Source: an uncultured Desulfovibrio sp.
GTDB taxonomy: Bacteria; Desulfobacterota; Desulfovibrionia; Desulfovibrionales; Desulfovibrionaceae
Reading direction: 5' to 3'
Length of the DNA stretch: 64,000 nucleotides
Assembly (NCBI RefSeq): GCF_910584445.1
Contig: NZ_CAJUBO010000006.1
Coordinates: 1-64,000 of the forward strand
Shown here: positions 1 through 10,364 of the stretch, piece after piece
Numbering within the stretch: position 1 is the stretch's first letter
How the letters are laid out: every line of letters begins with the position of its first letter
Position numbers and translations under genes: made by a program
Notes under the pieces: model-generated
Database searches by the model: none
What the model was told of the DNA's origin: nothing
The model's input: only the letters and a program-made list of their open reading frames with translations

Positions 1-95
1 GACAGCGCAAAAAAGGCTGTTTTTGACGGATGATTGTGGCATTGCACAAGCTGCCGCAGCCCAGGCCAGCAGTCACATAATAGGTCCAGACCCTA
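1..95 (+). repeat. Dispersed repeat family A, copy 1
   Basis: About 95 bases nearly identical to positions 31552-31646, with a shorter related copy at 44762-44803. It begins with an ACAGC...GCTGT hairpin followed by TTTTTGAC, which looks like a weak terminator on the plus strand. The other end reads TAGGGTCTGGACCT on the minus strand, and its first TAG is the stop codon of the sugar transferase gene. The copy runs into the left window edge, so it may be longer. Confidence 0.85.
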
Positions 96-1442
96 GCGCG
101 CCCCCTTGGGAAAGAGCACCACGCCCACGGTTTTGAAAAGGATGTGGATATCGAGCAGGACGGACATATTCTTGATATAATACAGGTCGTACTCCAGCTT
201 GCGGCGCGCGTCCTCCTCCGAGGCGCCGTAGGGATAGCAGACCTGCGCCCAGCCCGTCAGGCCCGGCTTCACCGTATGGCGCAGACTGTAATAGGGGATG
301 CTCTTCCTGAGTTCGCGCACGAAGGCCATGCGCTCCGGGCGCGGCCCGATGAAGCTCATGTCGCCCTTGAGCACGTTCCAGAGCTGGGGCAGCTCGTCGA
401 TACGCACCTTGCGGATGAATCTGCCGAAGCGCGTCACGCGGGCGTCGTTGGCCTGCGCCCAGACAGCGCCGTTCTTTTCCGCATCCGACCGCATGGAGCG
501 GAACTTGTAAACGGTGAATTCCTTTTCATGCAGGCCCACGCGATCCTGCCGGTAAATGACCGGGCCGGGTGACTCCAGGCGCACGATGAGCGCCGTGAGC
601 AGCATGATGGGCAGGGTCAGGAGCAGCAGGACCAGCGAAATGCCGACATCCAGCGCGCGCTTGAGCCGCCGCAGGGAGCCGCGCGTGTTGAGAGAGAAGC
701 CCTCGGTCTGAAGGAGCCATTCGTCGTTGATCTGCGAGAGCGGCAGCCGCTGCACCACATGCTCGTAAAAGGAGCGGATGTCCACCACCATGCTGCCGCG
801 CAGCTTGGCCTCGAGCAGTTCATGGGCGATGTCGTCGTCCAGCGGCGCATCCGGCAGCAGGACGATCATGGTGGCGCCTTTCTCCCTGGCGACGGAGAGT
901 GCCTGGAACGGAGGCCCGAGGTATTCCCCCGCTTCCGGTCCCTGGTCAGGCTCGCCCACATAGCCGATGATCCTGGCCTTGGGCAGGCCCTCGGCCAGAA
1001 GCTGGCGGACCTTGCCCGCCCTGTCCACGCCCACCAGCAGGACACGCAGGGGGTGCGTCACCTTGTCGGCATTCAGATAATAGAGCCAGCGCCAGCCCAG
1101 GCAGAAGAGGAGCGAGAGCGTGAACAGCAGGAGCAGGGTCTCGCGGTCGAAACGCCAGTGGTCGAAGGCATAGGACGCCGTTGCCGAGGAAATGATGCCC
1201 AGGCAGCAGGCCACGAGGACGCGCCCCGTGGTCTCCCGAAAATCCTCCTGCGCCACGCTGTAGGCGTCAAGGATGTAGAAGAACAGCATGTAAAAAAAGA
1301 CCGTGAACAGTGACGCGCCAGTATAGTCATGAAAAACGCTCAGATCCGGCGCGATGGTGGTCACGCCGGACACCGTGAGCGCCAGAAGCAGGCAGAAAAT
1401 GTCCAGGGTCTGCAGCAACGCCTTGCGGTATGCGCTGATCAC
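93..1442 (-). CDS. Polyprenyl-phosphate sugar phosphotransferase (exopolysaccharide initiating transferase)
   Basis: A 449-residue membrane protein of the bacterial sugar transferase family, which transfers a sugar-1-phosphate to undecaprenyl phosphate to start polysaccharide synthesis. The first ~110 residues hold four or five hydrophobic segments; a nucleotide-binding-like middle domain follows (around LLVGVDRAGKVRQ). The catalytic domain starts near residue 258 with one more membrane segment, then YRQDRVGLHEKEF, YKFRSMRSDAE, RVRIDELPQ-type and FIGPRPER motifs and KPGLTGWAQV. Length and layout fit the EpsB/WcaJ-like group sometimes linked to PEP-CTERM systems; the sugar cannot be told. It starts with GTG at 1442, overlapping the upstream glycosyltransferase stop as GTGA, so the two are translationally coupled. 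Its TAG stop is the first triplet of repeat A. Confidence 0.9.
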   Translation of the reverse strand: MISAYRKALLQTLDIFCLLLALTVSGVTTIAPDLSVFHDYTGASLFTVFFYMLFFYILDAYSVAQEDFRETTGRVLVACCLGIISSATASYAFDHWRFDRETLLLLFTLSLLFCLGWRWLYYLNADKVTHPLRVLLVGVDRAGKVRQLLAEGLPKARIIGYVGEPDQGPEAGEYLGPPFQALSVAREKGATMIVLLPDAPLDDDIAHELLEAKLRGSMVVDIRSFYEHVVQRLPLSQINDEWLLQTEGFSLNTRGSLRRLKRALDVGISLVLLLLTLPIMLLTALIVRLESPGPVIYRQDRVGLHEKEFTVYKFRSMRSDAEKNGAVWAQANDARVTRFGRFIRKVRIDELPQLWNVLKGDMSFIGPRPERMAFVRELRKSIPYYSLRHTVKPGLTGWAQVCYPYGASEEDARRKLEYDLYYIKNMSVLLDIHILFKTVGVVLFPKGAR

Positions 1443-2608
1443 GGTCGTTCCCCTTTCTCTTCCAGGATATCCTCCGCCGCGCCGGGCACGCCCATGTCCC
1501 GCAGGATGCGGGCGGCCACCGCCTCGGCATCGAATTCCTCAAGCGCCAGTTTGCGCCCGGCCGCGCCCATGCGCGCGATGTCACCGGGTTCCCTGACAAA
1601 ATGCGCCATTGCGCCGGCCAGGGCCTCGGGGTCGCGCGCGGGCGTCAAAAGGCCGTTGACGCCATTGCGCACAACTTCGCGGCAGCCCGGCACATCCGTC
1701 ACCACGGCGGGGCGGCCCATGCTCATGGCCTCCATGACGGAGGTGGGCGTTCCTTCGCGCCACGAGGGCAGGACCAGCACATGGCAGGCGGCAAGGAAGG
1801 GCCGCACGTCCCGCGTTTCTCCAAGATATTCCAGCAGGCCTTCGGCTTCCCAGCGGCGAACCTGCGCCAGATCCACCCCGCCAAGCCCCGTCTCCGGCGG
1901 GCCAAGCAACTGGAGACGGCAACCGGCGCCCATGGCGCGCAGCAGACGCCCGGCCTCGGCATATTCGGCAATGCCCTTGGCCTCCAGAAGACGCCCCACC
2001 AGAAGAAAGACGACCGGACCCGCGGGCGGCAGCGGCGGGAACGGTTCCGGCGCAAAACGCGCCGTGTCCACCCCGGTGCCGCGCGCGGTGAGCACACGGG
2101 CGTCCGGACCCAGAATGCCCTGCTCCCGGAACACCCGGATATCGTCCTGATTCTGGAAAAAGACGCCGTTCGCGCGGCGCAGGGCATGCCGATAAAGAAA
2201 GACGCCGAGCCTGTTGACGCACTTCTTGAATAGCGTGTCCGCCTCAAAGGCGTAGCCCAGGCCGGTGATGGTGGCGTAGACGCGGGGCACGCCGGCCACG
2301 CGCGCCGCCAGGCAGCCATAGATGACCGGCTTGATGGTGGTGGCGAAAAGCAGATCGGGCCGCTGCACGCGGAACAGCCGCACGAGCGCCCAAAAGCTCC
2401 CGGCATCGCGGAGCGGGTCCAGGCCCTTGCGGTCCAGCGGATACGGAAGGAACGCCGCCCCCAGCGCGTGGAGCGCGGCCTCGGCGGCGGCATCGCCCGG
2501 CGGCGCGCAACACGTCACCTCATGGCCCGCCGCGCGCATATGGCGGATGAGGACGCTCCAGAAATTCGCCATGGAGCGGGACTGATTGCTCAGGATGAGG
2601 ATCTTCAT
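1439..2608 (-). CDS. Glycosyltransferase family 4
   Basis: A 389-residue GT-B fold glycosyltransferase. The N-terminus reads MKILILSNQSRSM, and the C-terminal donor-binding half carries VFLLVGRLLEAKGIAEY and the WREGTPTSVMEAMSMGRP motif, with the E-x7-E pattern of GT4 retaining enzymes. I use the ATG at 2608, ten codons inside the longest frame, because the protein there begins with the usual first beta strand. It lies just upstream of the sugar transferase with a 4-bp overlap, so it probably adds an early sugar to the same lipid-linked glycan. Acceptor and donor are unknown. Confidence 0.88.
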   Translation of the reverse strand: MKILILSNQSRSMANFWSVLIRHMRAAGHEVTCCAPPGDAAAEAALHALGAAFLPYPLDRKGLDPLRDAGSFWALVRLFRVQRPDLLFATTIKPVIYGCLAARVAGVPRVYATITGLGYAFEADTLFKKCVNRLGVFLYRHALRRANGVFFQNQDDIRVFREQGILGPDARVLTARGTGVDTARFAPEPFPPLPPAGPVVFLLVGRLLEAKGIAEYAEAGRLLRAMGAGCRLQLLGPPETGLGGVDLAQVRRWEAEGLLEYLGETRDVRPFLAACHVLVLPSWREGTPTSVMEAMSMGRPAVVTDVPGCREVVRNGVNGLLTPARDPEALAGAMAHFVREPGDIARMGAAGRKLALEEFDAEAVAARILRDMGVPGAAEDILEEKGERP

Positions 2609-2767
2609 GCATGCCTCGTCAGCAACGCGGCGGCCCATGCCCGGGACCGCCCCGCGTCCCCTCTATAGCACCGGGCGCGGGCGCTGAAAAGGGCACGCCG
2701 GCAGAGAACCGGAGAGGGCTGACATGGGCACAGAGCGGCAGGGAGTCCCCGCGCGGCCAGGAACGCG

Positions 2768-3184
2768 TCAGCGTTCCGGGCGCACGGCGAATGTCATGCC
2801 CGCCGCCCCGGCGTCGCCCACTTCATAGCGCAGGCGCTCCGTCACCGTGTTGTCCGCCCCGAAACAGAGGACCACGGGGCGCCGGGTCGCCAGTTCCCGG
2901 GCATCCGCCACATATTCCACCGCGCAGATGATGAGTTCGTCGCCCTTCTGGCAGGTGCGCGCGGCGGCCCCGTTGAGCACGCAGCAGCGCGAGCCTGGCT
3001 CTCCGTAGATGACATAGGTGGAGAGCCGCTGGCCCGAATTCTTGTTCCAGATCTCCACAAACTCCAGCGGACAGATCCCCGCCAGGGCGCACTGCTCCGG
3101 GTCGAGCGTGATGGAGCCGTGATAGTCGAGGTCGCTGGCGGTCACACGGATGCCGTGGAATTTGGCGCGTAGGATCTTGAGCAT
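2768..3184 (-). CDS. panD: Aspartate 1-decarboxylase (pyruvoyl enzyme)
   Basis: A 138-residue protein that makes beta-alanine from L-aspartate for pantothenate and CoA synthesis. The self-cleavage site is visible as YHGSITLD near residue 24, where the Gly-Ser bond is processed to give the pyruvoyl serine. Downstream NKNSGQRLSTYVI and LNGAAARTCQKGD match the family. The ATG at 3184 (MLKILRAK) is preferred over the longer frame starting at 3220, since PanD proteins begin at this point. It stands alone; panB and panC are not nearby. Confidence 0.93.
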   Translation of the reverse strand: MLKILRAKFHGIRVTASDLDYHGSITLDPEQCALAGICPLEFVEIWNKNSGQRLSTYVIYGEPGSRCCVLNGAAARTCQKGDELIICAVEYVADARELATRRPVVLCFGADNTVTERLRYEVGDAGAAGMTFAVRPER

Positions 3185-3303
3185 TGCGGTCCCTGCCTGC
3201 ATGGCGGCCCGTGGCGCCATGAAAAAACGCCGCTTTCGCGGCGGTTCCCGATCGATGATGTGCCGCTTTCGCCGGAGGCGCGCGGCCGAGGCCCAGTGGC
3301 CGC

Positions 3304-3726
3304 CTAGTAGGCCTTGATATAGTCGTCCAGGCTTTCCGCGGAGCAGTTGCGGCTCACCCAGAAGGCGGACGCCCAGACCATGAGCGCCGTGGCCTGCGTG
3401 TCATCCAGACTTTTGAGTTTGGACTCCAGGCTGGACTTGCTCGCGCCGTGGCGCATGTGGATGCCGTTCATCTCGCAGGCATCCGACACGCGGAGCAGCA
3501 GGTAGGACAGGCGCGTATTGTCCGGCATGAGCTTCATGTCCTTGTGGGCGTCCACAATGGTCTTGAGCTCGGAAGCGCTGAAGATCTGCTTGATGCCCGT
3601 GATGGCCCGGAAAAAGGTGTCCACCGCCCAGGGCAGGATGAATTCCGCGCCGGCGCTCTTGGTGCGGAAATAGTCCTTGAGCCAGCGTTCCTGATCGTCA
3701 TTGATGCGTGCTGCGACCTGCGGCAT
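3304..3726 (-). CDS. Hypothetical protein with a ribbon-helix-helix-like N-terminus
   Basis: A 140-residue protein I do not recognise. The start PQVAARINDDQERWLKDYF resembles the beginning of ribbon-helix-helix DNA-binding proteins (a short strand followed by a helix), and the rest is helical with no signal peptide or membrane segment. Codon use matches the neighbours. It sits between panD and a YjgR-type ATPase, each separated by more than 100 bases, so it is probably transcribed by itself. A DNA-binding role is only a guess from the first 25 residues. Confidence 0.75.
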   Translation of the reverse strand: MPQVAARINDDQERWLKDYFRTKSAGAEFILPWAVDTFFRAITGIKQIFSASELKTIVDAHKDMKLMPDNTRLSYLLLRVSDACEMNGIHMRHGASKSSLESKLKSLDDTQATALMVWASAFWVSRNCSAESLDDYIKAY

Positions 3727-3897
3727 GGATGCCCCCGTTGCATTTCAGCCCGACCGGCCGGGCTGTCGCCCCGTGCCATGCGCTGTGCCATGCGGTATTG
3801 CCATGCCCTACACCACATTGGAGAATTATTCAAGACACAATCTAGAGGTTTTCCCCTCCGGCGTCCGCCGGCGCGCGGCAGCGGGGACCCGCGCGCC

Positions 3898-5484
3898 TCA
3901 GCGCCTGCCGCCGAACAGACCGCCCAGAAGCCCGCGCAGGAGCGTCTTGCCGATCTCGCGGCCCACGGTGGTGGTGACCGTGCGCGTGGTCTGCCTGACC
4001 ACGGAGCCGAAAATATCGCCCATATCCACGCCCGAATCCTTCCGCGCCTTGCGCTCCGCCGCTTCACGGCGCCGGGACTCGGCCTCGGCCTTGCGGAGCG
4101 CGGCCTCCTGCCGCGCGCGTTCGCGCTCGGCGGCCTCGGCGGCCCTGGCGGCGTCCGCGCGCTGCGCTTCGGCGGCTTCGGCGGCCTGGCGTTCCCGCGC
4201 CCTGGCCTCCAGGATCTCATACGCCGATTCCCGGTCCACCGTCTTGTCATAGACCCCGGCCACCAGCGAACGGCGCATGACCGCCGCGCGCTCTTCCGCG
4301 CTCACCGGGCCGACCTGGCTTTCCGGCGGCACGATGAGCGCCCGTTCCACCATGGCGGGCGCGCCCCGGTCGTCCAGAAACGAGACCAGCGCCTCGCCCA
4401 CGCCCAGCTGGCCGATGGACTCTTCCGTGGAAAAGGCGGGATTGGCGCGAAAGGCCTGCGCCGCCGCGCGCACGGCCTTCTGCTCTTTGGGCGTGAAGGC
4501 CCGCAGGGCATGCTGGACACGGTTGCCGAGCTGGCCGAGGACACTGTCGGGAATATCGGCCGGGTTCTGGCTCACAAAATAGATGCCCACGCCGCGCGAG
4601 CGGATGAGCCGCGTCACCTGTTCGATCTTCTGGAGCAGGGCCGGCGAGATGCCGTCAAAGAGCAGGTGCGCCTCGTCGAAGAAAAAGACCAGGCGCGGCT
4701 TGTCCCTGTCGCCCGCTTCGGGGAGGTTCTCGAAAAGTTCGGAAAGCAGCCAGAGCAGGACGCAGGAATACAGGCCCGGCGCGTTCATCAGGGATTCCGC
4801 CGACAGGATGCTGATGATGCCGCGCCCGTCGGCATCGGTCTGGAGCAGGTCCATGACGTCCAGCGCCGGCTCGCCGAAGAACGCGTCGCCGCCCTCCTCC
4901 TCCAGGCGCAACAGCGCCCGCTGGATGGCGCCCACGCTGGCCGTGGAGATCTGGCCGTAGCTGGTCTTGTAGGCGTCGCGCTCCTCGCCCACATGCCGGA
5001 TCATGCTCCGCAGGTCCTTCATGTCGAGCAGGAGCAGCCCGGCATCGTCGGCGATGCGGAAGGCCAGCTGCAGGACGCCCGCCTGCACCTCGTTGAGGTT
5101 GAGCAGCCGCCCGAGCAGGAGCGGTCCCATTTCGCTCACCGTGGTACGCAGGGGGTGCCCGTTCTTGCCGAACACGTCCCAGAAGCAGACGGGGAAGGCC
5201 CGGGGCGCGTAGCCGAGCGCCTCCAGGTGGAGCAGGGCCGCCCGTTCCGCCGCCTTGCCCGTGCCGCCGGCCCTGGCGAGACCGGAAAGGTCGCCCTTGA
5301 CGTCGGCCATGAAGACCGGCACGCCCAGGGCGCTGAAGGTCTCGGCGAGACTTTGCAGGGTCACGGTCTTGCCGGTGCCCGTGGCGCCGGTGATGAGTCC
5401 GTGGCGGTTGCCCATGGCCGGCAGGATGCAGAGTTCCCGGTCTCCGGCCATGGCAACGAGCGCGTTATGATCCTTGTCCAGCAT
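3898..5484 (-). CDS. HerA/YjgR-type (DUF853) P-loop ATPase
   Basis: A 528-residue ATPase of the DUF853 family, related to the HerA-FtsK superfamily. Walker A is GATGTGKT at residues 33-40 and Walker B is RLVFFFDEAHLLF, followed by RSRGVGIYFVSQNPADIP. The C-terminal ~130 residues hold a charged, alanine-rich coiled coil (about 440-500) and end in a glycine-rich tail. The start at 5484 (MLDKDHNA) has GGGGAGGA at the right spacing; the longer frame from 5526 does not. The cellular role of the family is not settled. It follows mltA by 44 bases on the same strand. Confidence 0.88.
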   Translation of the reverse strand: MLDKDHNALVAMAGDRELCILPAMGNRHGLITGATGTGKTVTLQSLAETFSALGVPVFMADVKGDLSGLARAGGTGKAAERAALLHLEALGYAPRAFPVCFWDVFGKNGHPLRTTVSEMGPLLLGRLLNLNEVQAGVLQLAFRIADDAGLLLLDMKDLRSMIRHVGEERDAYKTSYGQISTASVGAIQRALLRLEEEGGDAFFGEPALDVMDLLQTDADGRGIISILSAESLMNAPGLYSCVLLWLLSELFENLPEAGDRDKPRLVFFFDEAHLLFDGISPALLQKIEQVTRLIRSRGVGIYFVSQNPADIPDSVLGQLGNRVQHALRAFTPKEQKAVRAAAQAFRANPAFSTEESIGQLGVGEALVSFLDDRGAPAMVERALIVPPESQVGPVSAEERAAVMRRSLVAGVYDKTVDRESAYEILEARARERQAAEAAEAQRADAARAAEAAERERARQEAALRKAEAESRRREAAERKARKDSGVDMGDIFGSVVRQTTRTVTTTVGREIGKTLLRGLLGGLFGGRR

Positions 5485-5528
5485 GCTGGTCCTCCCCGGC
5501 CGCCGGGGGCGGCCGCCGTTTCTCATCC

Positions 5529-6692
5529 TCAGCGGGCCAGCAGCACCCAGGCCGGGCCATGGGCGTCCAGATGGCTGGCAACATAGTTGGCCCGTTCCCC
5601 GCCGCCGCAGAAAATGTCGATGCGGTTGCGCCTGATGGCGCCGCCCACATCCTGCGCGAAGCCGATGCCGCGCAGGGGCACGGAGCCGGCGGACGCATCG
5701 GGGATGTTCACGCCGTAGGCCACCACCGAGCCAAGGGGAATATAGGCGCGATCCGTGGCAAGGGAAAGCCAGTCATCCACGGTATGGCCCATGGCGCCCG
5801 TGGGACCGCGGCCCCCGTATCTGAAAAAGACGTAGCTCGGGTTTTCGTTGAGGATCTCCCGCACCCGGCCGGGGTTGTTGCGGAACCACTCGCGCTGCTC
5901 AAAAATGTCCCCGCGTTCGAGCAGGCCCTTTTCGCGCATGATGCGGCCGGAACTCTTGTATTTATGGCCGTTCTGGCCCGCATAGTTGACATAGGACTCG
6001 GTGCCGTCGTCAAAGACGAGTTTGCCCGAACCCTGGATCTCCAGAAAAAAGACATCCACGGGGTCCGCCGCCCAGGCCAGTTCCAGCCCGCGCCCGGCAA
6101 GCACCTGCTTTTCCTCGATGGTGCGCCGGTCGTGGTAGCGGCCGCGCCGCGCGCGCACCCGGGCCAGGTCCGGCGGCACGGCATAGATGGGCTGCTCATA
6201 GCCCGGCTTGCGCGTCCGGCTCGCGGCCACGCGCGGCTCGTAATAGCCGGAATAGTCGATCCCCCCGGGCACCGGCACCCAGAGGAAATTCTCCGCCAGC
6301 AGGCCCGGCTCGGCATCCAGCCGGGGCAGCAGTTCCTGAAGGCGCGTGAGCGTGCGCGCAAGCTCCCCCCAGGTCACCTCCAGCCCGGGGCGCCGGATGG
6401 CCGTCGCCGTCCGCGGCTTCGAGTTGACATAGCGCAGAGACTTTCGCACGGTAGGCGCCATGTCCTTCCAGCCCGAAAGCTCCTGATTGGCGGGGGCCAG
6501 ATGGGCCAGGAAAACCCCGACGCTCTCCCCGGCGGCCACGGGCGGACCCGAGGGACGCGCGGGCGGCTGCGCCGTCTTGTGCGCGCAGGCCGCCAACGCC
6601 ATGCAGAACACCACGACCAGCCCGGCGGTCACGATCCGCCCGGCCACGTTCCGCCGGCCGGGCGCAGCTCCGCAAGGAAACGAACCATGCAT
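5529..6692 (-). CDS. mltA: Membrane-bound lytic murein transglycosylase A (lipoprotein)
   Basis: A 387-residue peptidoglycan-cleaving enzyme making 1,6-anhydromuropeptides at the outer membrane. The N-terminus has a lipoprotein signal ending in ALAAC followed by AHK. The MltA domain includes YYEPRVAASRT, an IEEKQVLAGRGLELAWAADP segment, and the 3D-type C-terminal motif FAQDVGGAIRRNRIDIFCG, containing the catalytic aspartate region. The ATG at 6692 has GGAGTGGG upstream. It overlaps the divergent thioesterase start by 6 bases, so each ribosome binding site lies in the other gene. The longer upstream frame is antisense to the thioesterase and is not real. Confidence 0.9.
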   Translation of the reverse strand: MHGSFPCGAAPGRRNVAGRIVTAGLVVVFCMALAACAHKTAQPPARPSGPPVAAGESVGVFLAHLAPANQELSGWKDMAPTVRKSLRYVNSKPRTATAIRRPGLEVTWGELARTLTRLQELLPRLDAEPGLLAENFLWVPVPGGIDYSGYYEPRVAASRTRKPGYEQPIYAVPPDLARVRARRGRYHDRRTIEEKQVLAGRGLELAWAADPVDVFFLEIQGSGKLVFDDGTESYVNYAGQNGHKYKSSGRIMREKGLLERGDIFEQREWFRNNPGRVREILNENPSYVFFRYGGRGPTGAMGHTVDDWLSLATDRAYIPLGSVVAYGVNIPDASAGSVPLRGIGFAQDVGGAIRRNRIDIFCGGGERANYVASHLDAHGPAWVLLAR

Positions 6693-7100
6693 GATTTTCC
6701 CACTCCGGAAACCTGGTTTCCCCATCGTGTGTCCTACGGTGAAACGGACTGCATGGGCGTGCTCTACTACGCCGAATACCTGCACATCTTTGAACGCGCC
6801 CGCAGCGCCTTCATCCGTGAGCGCGGCATGAGCTACGCCGATGTGGAAAAGCGGGGCATCATCCTTCCGGTGCGCGAGGCCCGGTGCCGCTACCGCTCGC
6901 CGGCCCGCTATGACGAGATCGTCCTGGTGCACGCGGGCATCAGCGAATGGGGGCGGGCCTCTCTGCGATTTGTATATGAGATGTGGAACGAGGACAAGAC
7001 GCGCCTGCTCGCCGAGGGCATGACCCAGCACGCCCTGGCGGACCCCGCCGGGCGCCCGGTCCGCATGCCGGACTGGTTCCGCCGCCTGGGCGACGCCTGA
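6687..7100 (+). CDS. YbgC-like acyl-CoA thioesterase (4HBT hotdog family)
   Basis: A 137-residue hotdog-fold thioesterase. The motif SYGETDCMGVLYYAEYLHIFERAR matches the 4-hydroxybenzoyl-CoA thioesterase/YbgC signature, where the Asp after ET is catalytic and YYAEY follows. The rest (VREARCRYRSPARYDE, FVYEMWNED) fits the fold. YbgC is often linked to the Tol-Pal locus; here cpoB is 14 kb away, so the link is not local. The ATG at 6687 has AAGGAAA at good spacing. It is transcribed divergently from mltA with overlapping start regions. Confidence 0.9.
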   Translation: MHDFPTPETWFPHRVSYGETDCMGVLYYAEYLHIFERARSAFIRERGMSYADVEKRGIILPVREARCRYRSPARYDEIVLVHAGISEWGRASLRFVYEMWNEDKTRLLAEGMTQHALADPAGRPVRMPDWFRRLGDA

Positions 7101-7127
7101 ACGGCGCCCCCGTCCGGGAACCGGGGA

Positions 7128-7430
7128 TCAGCCGCGCCACGCGAACCATATGCCGACGCAGGCCAGCGCCTGCCCCACGCCCACGGTCACGTCCCTGTCC
7201 AGGGCCGCGCCCGCGAACACAAGGAGCGCCCCCGCGGCGCAGGCCAGGGCGCGCCGCGCCGTGAGATTTTTGCCGTCCGCCCGGCACAGGGCCAGCGCGG
7301 CAAGCTGCACGGCCGCGCCGGCAAGGATGCAGGCCGGAGCGAGCCACGGCAGGAACGGGGCGCTCACGGCAACTTCCCTCACAGCCGCAGGGTCCGGATA
7401 TGTCGTCATCTCCAGGGGCGAACGGGGCAT
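7128..7430 (-). CDS. Small hypothetical membrane protein
   Basis: A 100-residue protein with three hydrophobic stretches (about residues 27-50, 60-77 and 82-98) and a short basic loop ADGKNLTARR between the first two. It is probably an inner-membrane protein of unknown function. The start is uncertain: ATG at 7430 or at 7409 (MTTYPD). It converges on the thioesterase, with 27 bases between the two stops, and is divergent from hslU. Confidence 0.55.
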   Translation of the reverse strand: MPRSPLEMTTYPDPAAVREVAVSAPFLPWLAPACILAGAAVQLAALALCRADGKNLTARRALACAAGALLVFAGAALDRDVTVGVGQALACVGIWFAWRG

Positions 7431-7599
7431 GGCGCATGTTAAGCCGGAAACTCCGCGTCCCGCAAGCTGCTCCCGCCGTCCGCGGCGCCGGTATTTTGCG
7501 CCGCCCGGCCGCGCGGGCATTGCCATCGGCCGGAACGTGCCTATTTCAACAGCAGCCCGGCGCAACAGCCTGCCCGGGCGCCAGCCAAAGGAGCAGCCA

Positions 7600-8913
<1,314 letters not shown>

Positions 8914-8972
8914 CATCCCGCGCCGCCCGGACGCCCGCGGACCGGAGCGCGACGATCATCCCAAGGAGCCGC

Positions 8973-10364
8973 ATGTTCTTTCTCTGGCCGCTCGTCCCCT
9001 TTTTCTACCTGCTCGCGCGCCTTGTGCTGCCCGCGCGGCTCGGCGCGGGCGCCAAGATCGGCTGCGCCCTGCTGCTCCTCGTTATCACCCAGGCATTCGC
9101 CATCAACCGCTTCCTCCTGGGCGACCTGGCCGCTCCCGACCTGCCGCCCTGGCTGCTCATGCTTCAGGGCTGGCTGTTCGCGTCCTCGCTTCTGCTGTTC
9201 GTCCTTGTGCTCCTGCGGGATCTTCTGCGTCTCCTGCGCGCCGCCGGCCGCGCCATGACACGCCGCTTCAGGGCGCGGGCAGCCCGGCCCGCCGCCGCTC
9301 CGCTCCCGACATCCCCTTCGCGGCGGCGACTGCTCAGGGCAGGCTGCGGCGGCCTTCTCCTCGCGGCCCCGGCGGAACGCATCGCCCTGGGGGCCGCCGT
9401 CCTTGGCCCCACGGCCTGGGGCGTGGGCGAGGCTGTGGCCGTGCCCGCCGTTCGCGGGCACGAAGTCGCGGTGCGTCGTCTGCCCCCCGAACTGGATGGC
9501 CTGCGCGTGGCCCAGATCAGCGATCTGCACATGAGTTCCCTGCTGCGGCGCGACTGGGTGGCCGCGGTGGTGGACCTGACAAACGCGCAACGGCCGGACC
9601 TCATCGTCCTCACCGGTGACATGGTGGACGGCCCGCCCCGGGCGCGGAAGGAATGCGCCGCGGAGCTGCGGCGGCTGGCGGCGCCCCTCGGCGTCCTCGC
9701 CTGCGTGGGCAATCACGAATATTACAGCGGATATGCCGCCTGGGTGGAGGTCTTCCGGGAGCTTGGCCTGCATATGCTCCTCAACGGCCACAGCACGCTT
9801 GCCGTCAACGGCCGGGAGCTGGTCGTGGCGGGCGTGACCGACCCCGTGGCCGAAACCTTCGGGCTGCCGGGTCCGGATCTGGAAGCCGCCCTTGCCGGAG
9901 CGCCCGAAACCGCCCCCCGCATCCTTCTGGAACACCGGCCGGGCATGGCGCCGCGCAGCTCGCGCCAGGGCGTGGATCTCCAGCTTTCCGGCCACACCCA
10001 CGGCGGCCAGGCGCCGGGCCTGCGGGAACTGGTGAGCACCTTCAACAACGGCTTTCTGCGCGGCTGGTACGAGGTGGAAGGCATGCCGCTCTATGTCAGC
10101 CCCGGCGCGGGATTGTGGGGCGGCTTCCCCATCCGCATCGCCACCCCCTCGGAAATTGCCGTTTTCACCCTGCGTGCGGGCCGCGTTTCGGAAGCCGCCC
10201 CCGGTCTTGCCATGCCTTCGGGCCGGGACCAGAACGTTTTCGCACGAAAATCGCGGAAACGTCCGGCGGATGCGGGAGCGGACGCCGCGCCGGACTACGG
10301 CGGAAAACCACGCTTTTCCGCCGCTTGTCCCGCTCTGCGGGGAAAGGACGGCAGCGAAACCTGA
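8973..10364 (+). CDS. Membrane-associated calcineurin-like metallophosphoesterase
   Basis: A 463-residue protein with three hydrophobic segments in the first ~90 residues, a SRRRLLRAG stretch near residue 112 resembling a twin-arginine signal, then a metallophosphoesterase domain. Metal-binding motifs are ISDLHMS (~183), GDMVDG (~213), GNHEYY (~245) and SGHTHGGQ (~339), as in YkuE-like phosphoesterases. The substrate is unknown; family members act on phosphodiesters in or near the membrane. The natural domain seems to end near residue 415: the last ~44 codons lie inside dispersed repeat B (copy 1), so the tail FARKSRKRPADAG onward looks repeat-derived. Confidence 0.88.
   Translation: MFFLWPLVPFFYLLARLVLPARLGAGAKIGCALLLLVITQAFAINRFLLGDLAAPDLPPWLLMLQGWLFASSLLLFVLVLLRDLLRLLRAAGRAMTRRFRARAARPAAAPLPTSPSRRRLLRAGCGGLLLAAPAERIALGAAVLGPTAWGVGEAVAVPAVRGHEVAVRRLPPELDGLRVAQISDLHMSSLLRRDWVAAVVDLTNAQRPDLIVLTGDMVDGPPRARKECAAELRRLAAPLGVLACVGNHEYYSGYAAWVEVFRELGLHMLLNGHSTLAVNGRELVVAGVTDPVAETFGLPGPDLEAALAGAPETAPRILLEHRPGMAPRSSRQGVDLQLSGHTHGGQAPGLRELVSTFNNGFLRGWYEVEGMPLYVSPGAGLWGGFPIRIATPSEIAVFTLRAGRVSEAAPGLAMPSGRDQNVFARKSRKRPADAGADAAPDYGGKPRFSAACPALRGKDGSET

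Noticed and set aside
3448..5586. A 712-codon plus-strand open frame
   Set aside because: It is antisense to the YjgR-type ATPase and the small hypothetical. The real genes have Walker motifs and proper starts; this frame has neither.
6693..7031. N-terminal extension of MltA
   Set aside because: The frame continues upstream, but it is antisense to the thioesterase gene and would place the lipoprotein signal far inside the protein.
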